Of a stretch of 37,136 bases of DNA, positions 16,880 to 26,002 are shown piece by piece. Origin of the DNA: Syntrophobacter sp. SbD1 (GTDB lineage: Bacteria; Desulfobacterota; Syntrophobacteria; Syntrophobacterales; Syntrophobacteraceae); NCBI GenBank assembly GCA_900290365.1, contig OMOE01000172.1:57078-94213 (forward strand), read 5' to 3'. Every line of letters begins with the position of its first letter. Position 1 is the stretch's first letter. The notes beneath the pieces are model-generated. The model searched no databases, was not told the origin of the DNA, and saw only the letters and a list, made by a program, of their open reading frames with translations. The translations under genes and the position numbers were made by a program.

Positions 16880-17311
16880 TTATTTGCCTGATTTCTGGAT
16901 GTAGCGCATGCGCAAATCGTAGAGCACTGACTTGAGCAGTCTTTCTTCATCCTGATCGAGGTTGCCCTTTGTTTTTTCCTGAAGCATGCCCAGCGTATCG
17001 ATAATTTGCTTTGCGATAGGCAAATCAACTCTTTTCTGACTGGTTTCCGGCTCCGGAATTTCTCCCAGATGTACCAGGGCCGATGAACTCAGGGAAAAAA
17101 TGAAAGTAGCCAGTGAAACTTCCGGAAATGGCCCCTGTGCATGTTCCTCCTGGTCTACAGGCTCTTCGGGGCGCTCTTCTTTTTGTTCCCCGGCTGTGGA
17201 AGCCGCCTCAGACTGGGGCCCCTGCTTATCTTCTTCCTTTTCGGCACCCTCGGAAAACCTGCGGCGGTCCTTTATCACAAATCCCTTCTCTTCTTCTTCC
17301 TTGTCTGCCAT
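16880..17311 (-). CDS. DUF1844-family protein
   Basis: This 143-residue protein has a highly acidic, Lys/Glu-rich low-complexity N-terminal half (residues 1 to about 62). The C-terminal half is the DUF1844 module, visible as ATFIFSLSSSALVHLGE, then LPIAKQIIDTLGMLQEKTKGNLDQDE and ending LRMRYIQ. No biochemical function is known for this family. In related genomes it is usually found near housekeeping genes, and here it is sandwiched between serA (15 nt) and ispE (14 nt). No signal peptide is present, so it is cytoplasmic. The family call is confident; any role is unknown. Confidence 0.88.
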   Translation of the reverse strand: MADKEEEEKGFVIKDRRRFSEGAEKEEDKQGPQSEAASTAGEQKEERPEEPVDQEEHAQGPFPEVSLATFIFSLSSSALVHLGEIPEPETSQKRVDLPIAKQIIDTLGMLQEKTKGNLDQDEERLLKSVLYDLRMRYIQKSGK

Positions 17312-17326
17312 GAGCGCTTTTCCTCC

Positions 17327-18928
17327 TCAAAATGAACCGAGTTGATCGCATAGCTCAATCGCCTGCACAAGGTCCACATTATCCATCGCAAGCAGTTCCT
17401 CGATGACATGCGCGGGGACGGCCTTATCGGTACGCAGAAAGATAATGTTTTGTCCTCGATCGAGCACCTGCCCGACATTCATAAGAGAAATATTTATGTT
17501 GTGGCGTCCGAGGCAGGAACCAATGGCCCCTATGGTGCCCGGAGTGTCGATATTGTGGATCAGCAGCAAATGGCCCTCCAGGGCCGCTTCCAGACGGAAG
17601 TCGTTGATCCGGACCATGCGCGGCTCTTTTTTGCCGATTATGGTCCCGGCTACGAGGTTTTCCGACTGCGAAGTCTTTACATGAATGCTGATCATGTTGG
17701 TGAAATCTTCGGCCTCGCTGCGCAGCGAAGTTGTCACCCTTATGTCGCGCTCTTTCACGTGGATTGGAACATTGACGAAATTTACCATATCGCCAAGCAC
17801 AGGGGTCAGCATGCCCTTGAGGATGGTAATCGTCAGCGGCTGTGTTTCCAGACAAGATACATCACCGACATATTCTATCGATACCTTCTGTATGGCGCCT
17901 TTGGTTATCTGGGTCAGCACACATCCGAGTTTTTCGGCCAGGGCCAGGTACGGACGGAGTTTGGCCAGCACGGCCCCGTCTATGTTAGGAGCGTTGACCG
18001 CGTTTCGGATGGTCCCCCGGGTCAGAAAATCCGTTATCTGGTCGGCAACCGCAATGGCGACGTTTTCCTGCGCCTCTTCGGTGGAAGCTCCAAGATGAGG
18101 GGTAGCTATTACCTGCTCGAGGGTGAGAAGTGGATTGTCCGTCGGCGGCTCTTTGACAAAAACGTCTAGTGCAGCGCCTGCAACAACCCCCTGTTTGATT
18201 GCTTCGTAGAGGTCCTGCTCGTTTACTATTCCTCCGCGCGCGCAGTTAATGATGAAGATTCCCCGTTTCACCTTTTTGAACGCATCGGCATTGAGCAGGT
18301 TGCGGGTTTCCGGCGTCATTGGGGTATGAACCGTAATGTAGTCCGAACGCGCGAGCAATTCATCGATCGTTACGCCCCGTATTCCAAGGGTGTCGATTAC
18401 TTCGGGATTGATATAGGGATCGTAGCCGATTACCTGCATCTTGAGCCCCTGGGCGCGTTCGGCCACTATACGTCCGATCCGGCCCACCCCTATGACTCCC
18501 AGGACTTTGTTGTAAACTTCCTTTCCCTTGAAGCGCTTTTTCTCCCAGGCGCCGTTCTTTAGAGAGGAGACGGCCTGCGGAATGTTGCGAGTCAGGGAAA
18601 GCATCATGGCTATTGTGTGCTCGGCAGTAGTTATAATGTTGCCTTCCGGCGTGTTCATTACTACTACGCCGCATTTGCTGGCTGCCTCGATGTCGACGTT
18701 GTCAAGCCCTATCCCGGCCCGGCCTATGACTTTGAGATTGGGGGCATTTTCCAGCACTTCCGCGGTAACTTTGGTCGCGCTCCGGATAACCAGTGCGTCA
18801 AACTCCCTTATGACGCGCCTGAACTCTTCCGGAGTAAGTTTCGTATTTACTTCCACCTCGAAACCGGGAACTTGCACAAGCTTTTCTATCCCCGACTCGG
18901 AAAGATTGTCGCTTACAAGAATCTTCAT
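17327..18928 (-). CDS. serA: D-3-phosphoglycerate dehydrogenase (long form with ACT domain)
   Basis: This 533-residue enzyme catalyses the first step of serine synthesis, 3-phosphoglycerate to 3-phosphohydroxypyruvate with NAD. I placed the start at the ATG at 18928, where a near-perfect GGAGGT lies 6 nt upstream. Sixteen extra upstream residues in the open frame are probably not translated. Visible parts are the substrate domain, the NAD-binding GVIGVGRIGRIVAERA (about 145-160) and the catalytic segments NCARGGIVNE and TPHLGASTEEA. They are followed by an intervening ASB-type domain (about 320-450) and a C-terminal ACT domain (HLLLIHNIDTPGTIGAIGSCL) that in other long-form enzymes binds serine for feedback control. 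Confidence 0.96.
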   Translation of the reverse strand: MKILVSDNLSESGIEKLVQVPGFEVEVNTKLTPEEFRRVIREFDALVIRSATKVTAEVLENAPNLKVIGRAGIGLDNVDIEAASKCGVVVMNTPEGNIITTAEHTIAMMLSLTRNIPQAVSSLKNGAWEKKRFKGKEVYNKVLGVIGVGRIGRIVAERAQGLKMQVIGYDPYINPEVIDTLGIRGVTIDELLARSDYITVHTPMTPETRNLLNADAFKKVKRGIFIINCARGGIVNEQDLYEAIKQGVVAGAALDVFVKEPPTDNPLLTLEQVIATPHLGASTEEAQENVAIAVADQITDFLTRGTIRNAVNAPNIDGAVLAKLRPYLALAEKLGCVLTQITKGAIQKVSIEYVGDVSCLETQPLTITILKGMLTPVLGDMVNFVNVPIHVKERDIRVTTSLRSEAEDFTNMISIHVKTSQSENLVAGTIIGKKEPRMVRINDFRLEAALEGHLLLIHNIDTPGTIGAIGSCLGRHNINISLMNVGQVLDRGQNIIFLRTDKAVPAHVIEELLAMDNVDLVQAIELCDQLGSF

Positions 18929-19110
18929 TGATACCTCCTGAAAACCATTACCCCGCACAACCCCATAGAAGTTCAAACCCTAAGGAGAAATGGGCCGAAA
19001 AGAGTTAAACAATTGTAATCTTCGACTTGGAAACCAACCCGGATACAGCCGAATTGGAAAGGGATCGTTTTTTCGTCTAGCATTATCGGCCCCTTGGCGT
19101 CAAGGATCAT

Positions 19111-19138
19111 GAGTTTTGAGCTTCATGTTTTGTGTTAA
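19111..19138. repeat. possible degenerate heptamer repeat
   Basis: Four 7-nt units (GAGTTTT, GAGCTTC, ATGTTTT, GTGTTAA) lie in the 241-nt spacer between the VKOR-DsbA gene and serA. They share G at position 3 and a T-rich tail. This is weaker than the other heptamer arrays in the window. The rest of the spacer shows no gene; a weak TGCC/GGCA hairpin followed by TTTT lies just after the VKOR-DsbA stop on the minus strand. Confidence 0.35.
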
Positions 19139-19169
19139 TTGCCTGAAGAAAACTGCCTCGGACGGCAAC

Positions 19170-20693
19170 TCATTGGGCCTTGCCGGCCGTTTGCGCCTGC
19201 GGCTGCGCTTTTCTCATCTCATCATCGATCAGGGCCTTAAAGACATCCAGAGAAGGGCCGCCGACAAACACGGTCCCGTTGACCATGAATGTGGGGGTCC
19301 TGTCTATTCCCGCCTCGACGGCGTCCCGCGTGTTCTTTTCCACAAGAGCTTTGTATTTTGAATCCTGAAGGCATTGGGAAAAATTCTCCCGTGACATTCC
19401 GAGCGCGACGGCGGCATTGATAAGGTTATCCGGCGACAGGTCCGGCATTGTGAACAGCGACTCCTGATATTGCCAAAACTTACCCTGGTCCTCGGCGCAG
19501 TGGGAAGCCTCCGCCGCTTTGAAAGCATCCTTGTGAATCTTGAGCGGGTATTCCTTATATATCCATTGCACCTTGTCACCGTAAATGGCCCTGACCTGCT
19601 TGACCACCTCATGGGTCGAACGGCAGGCGGGACATTGGTAATCGGAGAATTCGACTACGGTTACCGGCGCATCGGACGGACCCAGGGTTGGGCAGCCACG
19701 GGTGTCCACCTTAACTTTAGGAGGATTTGGCACGGGCACCATAATACGGACCCCGTATTTTAGCTCCAGAGCATGAGCGTAGTTCTGGATGACCTCCGAC
19801 CTTTTCTGCTGTTGTAAAAACGACTTTATCCGGTCCCTGAGTTCCGGCATGCTTCCCTGATATGCCTGGAGCCGCTCGTGGTTGTCCTCAATATACTTGT
19901 CGACCTCAGAATCCTCAACTGTCGCCGAACCGGCGGCGGGAGCTATCTGTTCCAGGAGATTGTCCAGCGTTTTTCCCTGCTGCTTTGCTTCCTTGTCGAG
20001 CACCATTTGAAGAATCACCTGGTCCAGCTTTTCCATCTCCATCCGGTAGATTTCCCTACGCATCTCCAGAAGCTTTGAGCCAAGAAGCACATCCAGCCGC
20101 TGGTTAGTAATGACCTCGCCGCCCACCATGGCGGCAATCCCACCCCCGTCGGCACCCGTAGCGTGAGCCTCGGCACGTTGCGTGGCCCGGAGAAGATCAT
20201 TTTCGAAAGGAATCCAGAAGAAAAACCCGACAAAGAAAAGAAGAGCCAGGGTTGCTTCCTGCCAGAAGAGCTCTTTCCTGAATGTAGCGGCAATCAGCAG
20301 TACGACTATCGCAGCATTGGCCATGCAAAAGACACATGGCGCCTTGAGTTGGATCAGGACAAGGATGAGAACAACTTCCACACCGGCAGCGGCGCCAACG
20401 ATCCACGCAAGCATGTTCCGCCTGAACAGCGCAAATATAGCAGTGGCTGAATAAAACAATGCGCCCAAAAGCCAGATAGGCATGTGGAGAAAATGAATTT
20501 CCACTGTATCCTTGCACGCGCTCGCGCAAAGGGGTTTTAAAAAGGGGATGCTTTCCTGAAACCCGCTCATAAGCGATATGACAAGCCCTGCAAGAGAAAT
20601 GAGCAGCAAGGCGATGCGTCTTCCGGAGGAGGCGTTTGAAACCGGAGGCAGTTCCAGTTTATCTGATTTTGTTTCTACTTTTCGCAATGACAT
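19170..20693 (-). CDS. VKOR - SurA_N-like - DsbA fusion, thiol-disulfide oxidoreductase
   Basis: This 507-residue protein combines three parts. Residues about 24-165 form a five-helix vitamin K epoxide reductase-like domain with loop cysteines Cys56/Cys60 and the active-site pair CVFC (Cys120/Cys123). Residues about 185-315 are a charged helical region starting VGGEVITNQRLDVLL, resembling the N-terminal chaperone part of SurA/PpiC proteins. Residues about 330-495 are a DsbA-type thioredoxin fold with CPAC (Cys354/Cys357) and the cis-proline region RTPTFMVNGT. It should oxidise exported proteins and pass electrons through the VKOR domain to quinone. The start overlaps the M48 protease stop by one base (TGATG). 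Confidence 0.88.
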   Translation of the reverse strand: MSLRKVETKSDKLELPPVSNASSGRRIALLLISLAGLVISLMSGFQESIPFLKPLCASACKDTVEIHFLHMPIWLLGALFYSATAIFALFRRNMLAWIVGAAAGVEVVLILVLIQLKAPCVFCMANAAIVVLLIAATFRKELFWQEATLALLFFVGFFFWIPFENDLLRATQRAEAHATGADGGGIAAMVGGEVITNQRLDVLLGSKLLEMRREIYRMEMEKLDQVILQMVLDKEAKQQGKTLDNLLEQIAPAAGSATVEDSEVDKYIEDNHERLQAYQGSMPELRDRIKSFLQQQKRSEVIQNYAHALELKYGVRIMVPVPNPPKVKVDTRGCPTLGPSDAPVTVVEFSDYQCPACRSTHEVVKQVRAIYGDKVQWIYKEYPLKIHKDAFKAAEASHCAEDQGKFWQYQESLFTMPDLSPDNLINAAVALGMSRENFSQCLQDSKYKALVEKNTRDAVEAGIDRTPTFMVNGTVFVGGPSLDVFKALIDDEMRKAQPQAQTAGKAQ

Positions 20694-22120
20694 CAGTGAA
20701 AAAAACCCTTCTTCTTTGGTTCCAATTCCTTGAGGTCCGCGTTAATCTCATCAATCTTCACGGCCGAGTCCGTAATAAGGGATTTTGCCTTTTTAAAGTG
20801 CGAGATTGCAAGTTCTTTGTTGTCTTTGTGATAGTAATAGAGCCCCAGATGATAGTGAGCCAACCCCAACTTGTCGGCCTGCCCCAGAAGTATTCCAAGC
20901 TGATAGTCCACTTCGGGAAACATGGGAGCAAGTTCTTCTATTTGCATCAGGTGGTCGAGGGCTTCATCTTTTTTTCCCATATCCATCAACACCATGGCGA
21001 GCCTGAAGTGGGCGATCGCAGCGGAAGGATCGAGCACCAGGGCGGACGCCAGGGTGCTTTGAGCCTCCTCCAGCTTGCCCACCCTGTGGTAAGCATCTGC
21101 CAGCGTGCTTAGTACAAAAGGACTGGACGGTATCAAACGGGCAGCCAGTCTTAGCTGCTCAACGGCTTCGGACCACTTGTTCTGCCTTAGGTAGAGACGC
21201 CCCAGTCCGAATTGCGCTACATTATCACCTTTTTTTATCCCGGCCTGAAAACGGTCAAGAGCTCTTGCCTCATCGGAATACTCAGCTATCAACGTGGCCT
21301 GCATTACCTTGAAATCCCCGTTTACGGGTCTCAGCGCTTTTCGCGACGATGAGGTTTTTTGTTTCTTCACCATCTCACTGAGGTACTGAACGCGTTCCTG
21401 AAGAGCCGGGTGGGTGGCAAGATAACTTGGGACCTTGGAACTTTGAAGATAGGTGCGATCCAGCAGCTTCGCCATCATGGCCGGCATCGCGCCAGGATCA
21501 TAGCCCGACGCGCAAAGAAACCTGAACCCGAACTGGTCGGCTTCCATTTCATGTGCACGGCTGTACTGCAATTGAGCGGACTGGGTAGCCGCCAAACCTC
21601 CGGCTGCCAGTCCGGGGGCGCCCAGAAGAATCCCCGCAACCAAACCGGCTACCATTCCAATACTTGCAATTTTCGTCTCGTCTATCGTCCTTTGGAGATG
21701 CCGCGCCTGGATATGCGCCAATTCGTGCGATAAAATACCCGCCAGTTCGTCTTCAGACGACATCATTTCGATCAAGCCGCTGTAGATGAATATGTAGCCG
21801 CCAGGGACCGCGAACGCATTCGGGATTGGCTGATCGACGACGAAGAACTGAAACTGGTAGGTGGTTATGCCGACTTCTTTGGCAACACGATTGCCAACGC
21901 TCCTGACATAAGTGAGCACCTCGCCGTCTTCGACAAGTGGCATCGACTTGCGGAGCATCCCTACGAACTTTTTGCCCAGCTCTTTTTCTTCGCTCAGCGT
22001 AATTGCGCCCGCCTCGCGCGCGGGGCACAGAATTACAAGACAGAAAACAAGCAAGGTGAAGGCTGTCAGCCCCCTTCTTATTTTTCTCCCACAAACGCCT
22101 AGCGAAAATGTAGAAAACAT
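20693..22120 (-). CDS. exported M48-family metalloprotease with TPR repeats (BepA-like)
   Basis: This 475-residue protein has an N-terminal signal segment (RRGLTAFTLLVFCLVILCPAREAGA) and an M48 domain with HELAH (residues 132-136) and the third-ligand segment AHEMEADQFG. Several TPR units follow from about residue 285 (for example AQFGLGRLYLRQNKWSEAVEQLRLAARLIP). This order is that of BepA/YfgC, a periplasmic protease and chaperone in outer-membrane protein assembly. I chose the ATG at 22120 (AAAGG 8 nt upstream); the longer frame from 22195 would overlap rsfS by 58 nt and spoil the signal peptide. Its coupling to the VKOR-DsbA gene suggests an envelope-protein-folding pair. Confidence 0.88.
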   Translation of the reverse strand: MFSTFSLGVCGRKIRRGLTAFTLLVFCLVILCPAREAGAITLSEEKELGKKFVGMLRKSMPLVEDGEVLTYVRSVGNRVAKEVGITTYQFQFFVVDQPIPNAFAVPGGYIFIYSGLIEMMSSEDELAGILSHELAHIQARHLQRTIDETKIASIGMVAGLVAGILLGAPGLAAGGLAATQSAQLQYSRAHEMEADQFGFRFLCASGYDPGAMPAMMAKLLDRTYLQSSKVPSYLATHPALQERVQYLSEMVKKQKTSSSRKALRPVNGDFKVMQATLIAEYSDEARALDRFQAGIKKGDNVAQFGLGRLYLRQNKWSEAVEQLRLAARLIPSSPFVLSTLADAYHRVGKLEEAQSTLASALVLDPSAAIAHFRLAMVLMDMGKKDEALDHLMQIEELAPMFPEVDYQLGILLGQADKLGLAHYHLGLYYYHKDNKELAISHFKKAKSLITDSAVKIDEINADLKELEPKKKGFFH

Positions 22121-22137
22121 AAAACAAGCCTTTATTT

Positions 22138-22563
22138 TTACGGAGTGTCGAGATTCGGCTCTTGTTCCCAGTCCACTTTGGGAGCCTCGGACCACAGGCT
22201 TTCGAGGTCGTAAAAATAACGAACGGGTTCGTAAAAGACATGTATGATTACATCGCCGTAGTCCATCAGAATCCAGTGGCCCTCACGTTTGCCTTCAGTC
22301 CCGATTGGTTTGAGTCCCCTGGCTCTGAGTTCCTCTTCGAGGTTGTCGGCGATCCCCTGGACTTGCCTGCTGGATTTACCGCTGCATATTATGAAATAGT
22401 CTGCAAAGGAAGAAAAACGAGAAACATCCAGAAGAACCAGGTCGAGGGCCTTGAAACCCAAAGCTTCCCTGGCGCAAACAACGGCCCTTTCCTTGCTGTT
22501 CATCTCCTTTAGGAGATTTTTGCCCTTCTGCACGGCTCCCGCCGAAATATCCAAATCAATCAT
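22138..22563 (-). CDS. rsfS: ribosomal silencing factor RsfS (Iojap family)
   Basis: This 141-residue protein binds ribosomal protein L14 and blocks subunit joining under starvation. Diagnostic segments are ALDLVLLDVSRFSSFADYFIICSGKSSRQVQGIADNL (shown here as landmarks), GHWILMDYGDVIIHVF and YDLESLWSEAP. The start overlaps the stop of nadD by 4 nt (ATGA). The nadD-rsfS pair is widely conserved. The C-terminal tail after the W-x-AP segment is about 14 residues. Confidence 0.95.
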   Translation of the reverse strand: MIDLDISAGAVQKGKNLLKEMNSKERAVVCAREALGFKALDLVLLDVSRFSSFADYFIICSGKSSRQVQGIADNLEEELRARGLKPIGTEGKREGHWILMDYGDVIIHVFYEPVRYFYDLESLWSEAPKVDWEQEPNLDTP

Positions 22564-23228
22564 CCTGTTCCCTCAATCGCATTCCTGTATAACTTATTTT
22601 CCCCAATATAACTCCATACTTTATCCGGGACCAGATATCTCACGGATCGGCCTTCTGCGGCAAGCTCCCTGATTCTGGTAGACGAGATGTCCATCCTCGT
22701 ATTAGGGAGGCTGCGCACGGAAAAGAATCCATCTTGCCGGATTTCGCGCTCTTCGGGGTCGGCCCTGTATGACTCCGATACTCTTGTGGACATAAATTCC
22801 AATATTTCATCTTCTCTACAGTCCGGTCTGGATAGCACCACAATATTGGCGAGCCGGAAGATTGCCTTGAAATCATACCAGGTATCCATCTCAAAGAATG
22901 CGTCGCGCCCGGCCAGAAAAAAAAGCTCGGCGCCGGGGTTGTCTTTGTGGAGCTGTCTTAGCGAATGCACAGTGTAAGATTTTCCGGGCATCCGCTGTTC
23001 CATGTCTGAAAGCCGGAAGCGCGAATTGCCCGAAAGAGCAAGCTGGAGCATCCGGAACCGTCTCTCGAAAGGCAGAATTTCGCTGTTCGTTTTGTGAGGA
23101 GGTACAAAGACCGGCACGAAAACCATTTCGTCAAGCCCGAGTATATCAAGGGCTTCTTCAGCAGCTCTCAAATGGCCCAGGTGAACGGGGTCGAAAGTTC
23201 CTCCAAATATGCCCAGCCGAATCGGCAT
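22560..23228 (-). CDS. nadD: nicotinate-nucleotide adenylyltransferase
   Basis: This 222-residue enzyme makes deamido-NAD from nicotinate mononucleotide and ATP. The nucleotidyltransferase signature GIFGGTFDPVHLGHL is at the N-terminus. VPPHKT, the GRDAFFEMDTWYDF segment and the C-terminal ISSTRIREL follow in family order. I chose the ATG at 23228, with GGAG 8 nt upstream, because the frame's earlier starts (TTG/ATG near 23279) overlap proA and add a 17-residue tail unlike NadD. It follows proA by 47 nt and overlaps rsfS by 4 nt. Confidence 0.95.
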   Translation of the reverse strand: MPIRLGIFGGTFDPVHLGHLRAAEEALDILGLDEMVFVPVFVPPHKTNSEILPFERRFRMLQLALSGNSRFRLSDMEQRMPGKSYTVHSLRQLHKDNPGAELFFLAGRDAFFEMDTWYDFKAIFRLANIVVLSRPDCREDEILEFMSTRVSESYRADPEEREIRQDGFFSVRSLPNTRMDISSTRIRELAAEGRSVRYLVPDKVWSYIGENKLYRNAIEGTG

Positions 23229-23275
23229 TCGTTCTGCTCCGTGGACATGGTTTGACAGGCTAGACAACCCTGCCA

Positions 23276-24526
23276 TCAACTGCGCAACTGACCATTGCCA
23301 AGGGCAATGAACTTGGTAGTCGTAAGTTCCTCGACACCCATAGGGCCGAAAGCATGGATTCGTGACGTGGAGATGCCGATCTCGGCTCCGAGCCCAAGCT
23401 GAAAACCGTCGTTGAAGCGTGTCGAAGCATTCACCAAAACGAGCGAAGACTGTACTTCCCGGACAAACCGGTGAGCCCGTTCAAAATTTGTGGTAACTAT
23501 CGCTTCGGTATGTTGCGAACCATACCGGGTGATATGGCGGATAGCTTCGTCCATATCCGGCACCACTCGCACCGCCAAAATGAGATCGAGGTACTCGGCA
23601 TGCCAATCCTGCTCGGTTGCAGCCGCACAGTCGGGCACAAGCTTGCGCGTCTTCTCACATCCGCGCAGTTCAACGCCGCTGCGCCGAAAGTCTTCCGCCA
23701 TTGCCGGAAGGAAACTCTGTGCAATCGCCTCATGAACCAACAAGGTTTCCATTGCATTGCAGGTGGCCGGCCGCTGAGCTTTGGCGTTCAGGCATATATT
23801 TCGGGCCATCTCCAGGTCCGCCTCGCAATCCACGTAAACATGGCAGACCCCCTTGTAATGCTTCAAGACGGGCATGCTAGCGTTTTTGGCTACAAAGCGT
23901 GTCAAATCTTCTCCGCCGCGCGGGATCATGACATCCACATATTCCCCGAGGCCAAGAAGATCCAGCACCGCCTGCCGGTCGGTGGTCTCGACGAACTGGA
24001 CGGCGTCTTCGGGAAGCCCGGCTCCTTTGAGCGATGCCCTCAAAATTGAGGCAAGGCGGCTGTTCGACTCAAATGCCTCGGAGCCTCCGCGCAGGATTAC
24101 GGCGTTTCCAGCCTTGATGCACAGCGCCGCCGCATCCACCGTTACGTTCGGGCGTGACTCGTAGATGATTCCGATCACGCCCAGAGGAATCCGCATCTTT
24201 CCGACCCTTAACCCGTTGGGTCTTGTCCACATCCTGGTGATCTCGCCGACGGGGTCGGGCAGCAATGCCACCTCTTTTAGCCCCTCGATCATCTCCCCGA
24301 GGACTTTTTCGCCAACTATGAGCCGGTCTATCTTTGCCTTTCCCAACCCTTTACGCTCGGCCTGTTCGACATCCCTGCGATTGGCGGCCCTAATAGAGTC
24401 TTGCTCGTTTTCCAGGGCCTGGGCCATCTTTTCCAGGGCTTCACGTTTCTGATTGCCGTTTGCCGTTGCCATGAGATGAGAAGCCTCGCGGGCTTTCTTT
24501 CCCATCTCCAAAATCTCGTCTTGCAT
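23276..24526 (-). CDS. proA: gamma-glutamyl phosphate reductase
   Basis: This 416-residue NADPH-dependent enzyme reduces glutamyl-5-phosphate to glutamate semialdehyde in proline synthesis. Family segments include [22 protein letters not shown] (landmark near residue 113), [23 protein letters not shown] and the catalytic cysteine in [16 protein letters not shown]. The C-terminal [22 protein letters not shown] is also present. Length is normal. It starts 15 nt after proB in the same direction, and the two genes form the usual proBA pair. Confidence 0.96.
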   Translation of the reverse strand: MQDEILEMGKKAREASHLMATANGNQKREALEKMAQALENEQDSIRAANRRDVEQAERKGLGKAKIDRLIVGEKVLGEMIEGLKEVALLPDPVGEITRMWTRPNGLRVGKMRIPLGVIGIIYESRPNVTVDAAALCIKAGNAVILRGGSEAFESNSRLASILRASLKGAGLPEDAVQFVETTDRQAVLDLLGLGEYVDVMIPRGGEDLTRFVAKNASMPVLKHYKGVCHVYVDCEADLEMARNICLNAKAQRPATCNAMETLLVHEAIAQSFLPAMAEDFRRSGVELRGCEKTRKLVPDCAAATEQDWHAEYLDLILAVRVVPDMDEAIRHITRYGSQHTEAIVTTNFERAHRFVREVQSSLVLVNASTRFNDGFQLGLGAEIGISTSRIHAFGPMGVEELTTTKFIALGNGQLRS

Positions 24527-24540
24527 AACTACCCCATTTC

Positions 24541-25692
24541 TTACACGGTCTCGCTTGTGACTACGAAATTGTCCCTGTGGATCACTTCATCCGAGTGCTT
24601 ATAGCCGATAAGCTTTTCGATTTCCTCGCTATGGCGGCCCTTTATATTGTCGATTTCGGTCGATTTGTAGTTGGTGAGCCCTATGCCCACCTGTTTTCCG
24701 TTCTTATCGATGCACCGTACCGGGGCGCCAACCCCGAAGATGCCCTTTACTTCCCTAACGCCTATGGGAAGAAGAGACCTCCCCTTTTTGATCAGGGCCG
24801 TCACAGCCCCATCGTCCAGGGTGATCTCTCCGGCGGGTTTGGGCAAATTGGCAAGCCAGACTTTTTTCCCGGAGTAAGCGCGCTCCCTGGGCACAAACAT
24901 GGTGCCCAATTGTTCGCCGTCAAAAAGCCGCAGGACTACGTCCCTTTGCTTGCCCGGAGCGATTATCATGGGAATGCCAAAAGCAAGGCATTTGCGGGCG
25001 GCGTTCAGTTTGCTCAGCATTCCGCCCGTGCCTACCGTCCCCGGCTCGGGGGCTGCGCACGCAAGCACTTTCGCATCCACCCGTTGAACCAGTGGAATCA
25101 GCTTGGCGGACCCGTGGAGCCTGGGATCATTGTCGTAGAGCCCATCGATATCGGTAAGGTTTATAACCAGGTCTGCGCCGACGAGCCCCGCGATCAGTGC
25201 CGAAAGGTGGTCGTTGTCCCCGAACTTTATCTCTTCGACCACCACTGTGTCATTTTCGTTTATAATCGGCAAGATCCCCCAAGAGAGAAGAGTTTCGAGC
25301 GTATTGCGCGCATTGAGATAACGGTGGCGATTAGAAAGGTCCTCACTGGTGAGGAGCACCTGGGCCACCAGCAGATCGTACTTGTCGAAGGCGGCCTCCC
25401 AGGCTTCCATTAACGCCCCCTGGCCGACCGCCGCCGCTGCCTGCTTTTGTGGTATAGTGCGCGGGCGCTCCGTAAGACCCATTCTGTGCATGCCTGAGGC
25501 GACCGCCCCGGAGGACACGACCAGGACGTCCATGCGCGCGCTGCGTCCACGAAGCTCTGCTATCTGATCGCTAAGCCTGTGAATCATAACACGGTCGAGC
25601 CCTTTAGGCCCTGTCACAACGGCGCTGCCTACCTTGATCAGAACACGCCGGCATCGGCTGAATACTTCCGTTCGCTCCTGAAACCCCTGCAT
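24541..25692 (-). CDS. proB: glutamate 5-kinase with PUA domain
   Basis: This 383-residue enzyme phosphorylates glutamate in the first step of proline synthesis and is normally feedback-inhibited by proline. The amino-acid-kinase domain shows [45 protein letters not shown] and [16 protein letters not shown]. The C-terminal PUA domain spans about residues 285-365. I chose the ATG at 25692: an in-frame TTG at 25764 would begin upstream of the transcription start predicted from the promoter at 25764-25792. In many relatives obg precedes proB; here the upstream neighbour is a divergent dehydrogenase gene. Confidence 0.94.
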   Translation of the reverse strand: MQGFQERTEVFSRCRRVLIKVGSAVVTGPKGLDRVMIHRLSDQIAELRGRSARMDVLVVSSGAVASGMHRMGLTERPRTIPQKQAAAAVGQGALMEAWEAAFDKYDLLVAQVLLTSEDLSNRHRYLNARNTLETLLSWGILPIINENDTVVVEEIKFGDNDHLSALIAGLVGADLVINLTDIDGLYDNDPRLHGSAKLIPLVQRVDAKVLACAAPEPGTVGTGGMLSKLNAARKCLAFGIPMIIAPGKQRDVVLRLFDGEQLGTMFVPRERAYSGKKVWLANLPKPAGEITLDDGAVTALIKKGRSLLPIGVREVKGIFGVGAPVRCIDKNGKQVGIGLTNYKSTEIDNIKGRHSEEIEKLIGYKHSDEVIHRDNFVVTSETV

Positions 25693-25763
25693 AAGCCGGA
25701 TCGACTTCCCAGATCGAATGTCAGTGAATTGCAAACCATGATCGTCAAATTCCAAAGCAGACA

Positions 25764-25792
25764 ATCATATTCCCAATACTCGTTTTTTACAA
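25764..25792 (-). promoter_or_regulatory. sigma70-like promoter upstream of proB
   Basis: On the minus strand TTGTAA (-35, 25792-25787) and TATGAT (-10, 25769-25764) are separated by exactly 17 nt. Transcription would begin near 25757, about 65 nt before the chosen proB ATG. It could drive the long proB to pth run. It is a sequence match only. Confidence 0.5.
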
Positions 25793-26002
25793 TGAGTTCA
25801 AGGAGGTGAAGTCAGGGAAATTGTAAAGAAACCTCGCGGGGCCGGTGGTTTTTGCGGTTCTCATTATTTACTTATTCAATATTTGACTGGATGGGATTAT
25901 CTTGATTGGGAGGCGATCAGGCTATTCCAGGCCGCTACCGGCGGTTGAATCATGCCGGGCTTGCGACTCAATTCTTCAATTTATCTTTCCGGGAGTAAGG
26001 CA
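25793..26002. other. divergent spacer between proB and the dehydrogenase gene, no gene seen
   Basis: Together with the proB leader this makes about 310 nt without a gene. It is AT-richer than its surroundings around 25860-25915. An isolated perfect Shine-Dalgarno-like AAGGAGGTGA at 25800-25810 is not followed by a usable reading frame. A weak TTATTC-N17-GATTAT pair could serve the plus-strand gene, but I would not rely on it. Confidence 0.4.

Noticed and set aside
25800..25810. Isolated perfect Shine-Dalgarno sequence AAGGAGGTGA
   Set aside because: No start codon with a usable frame follows at suitable spacing, so chance is the simplest explanation.
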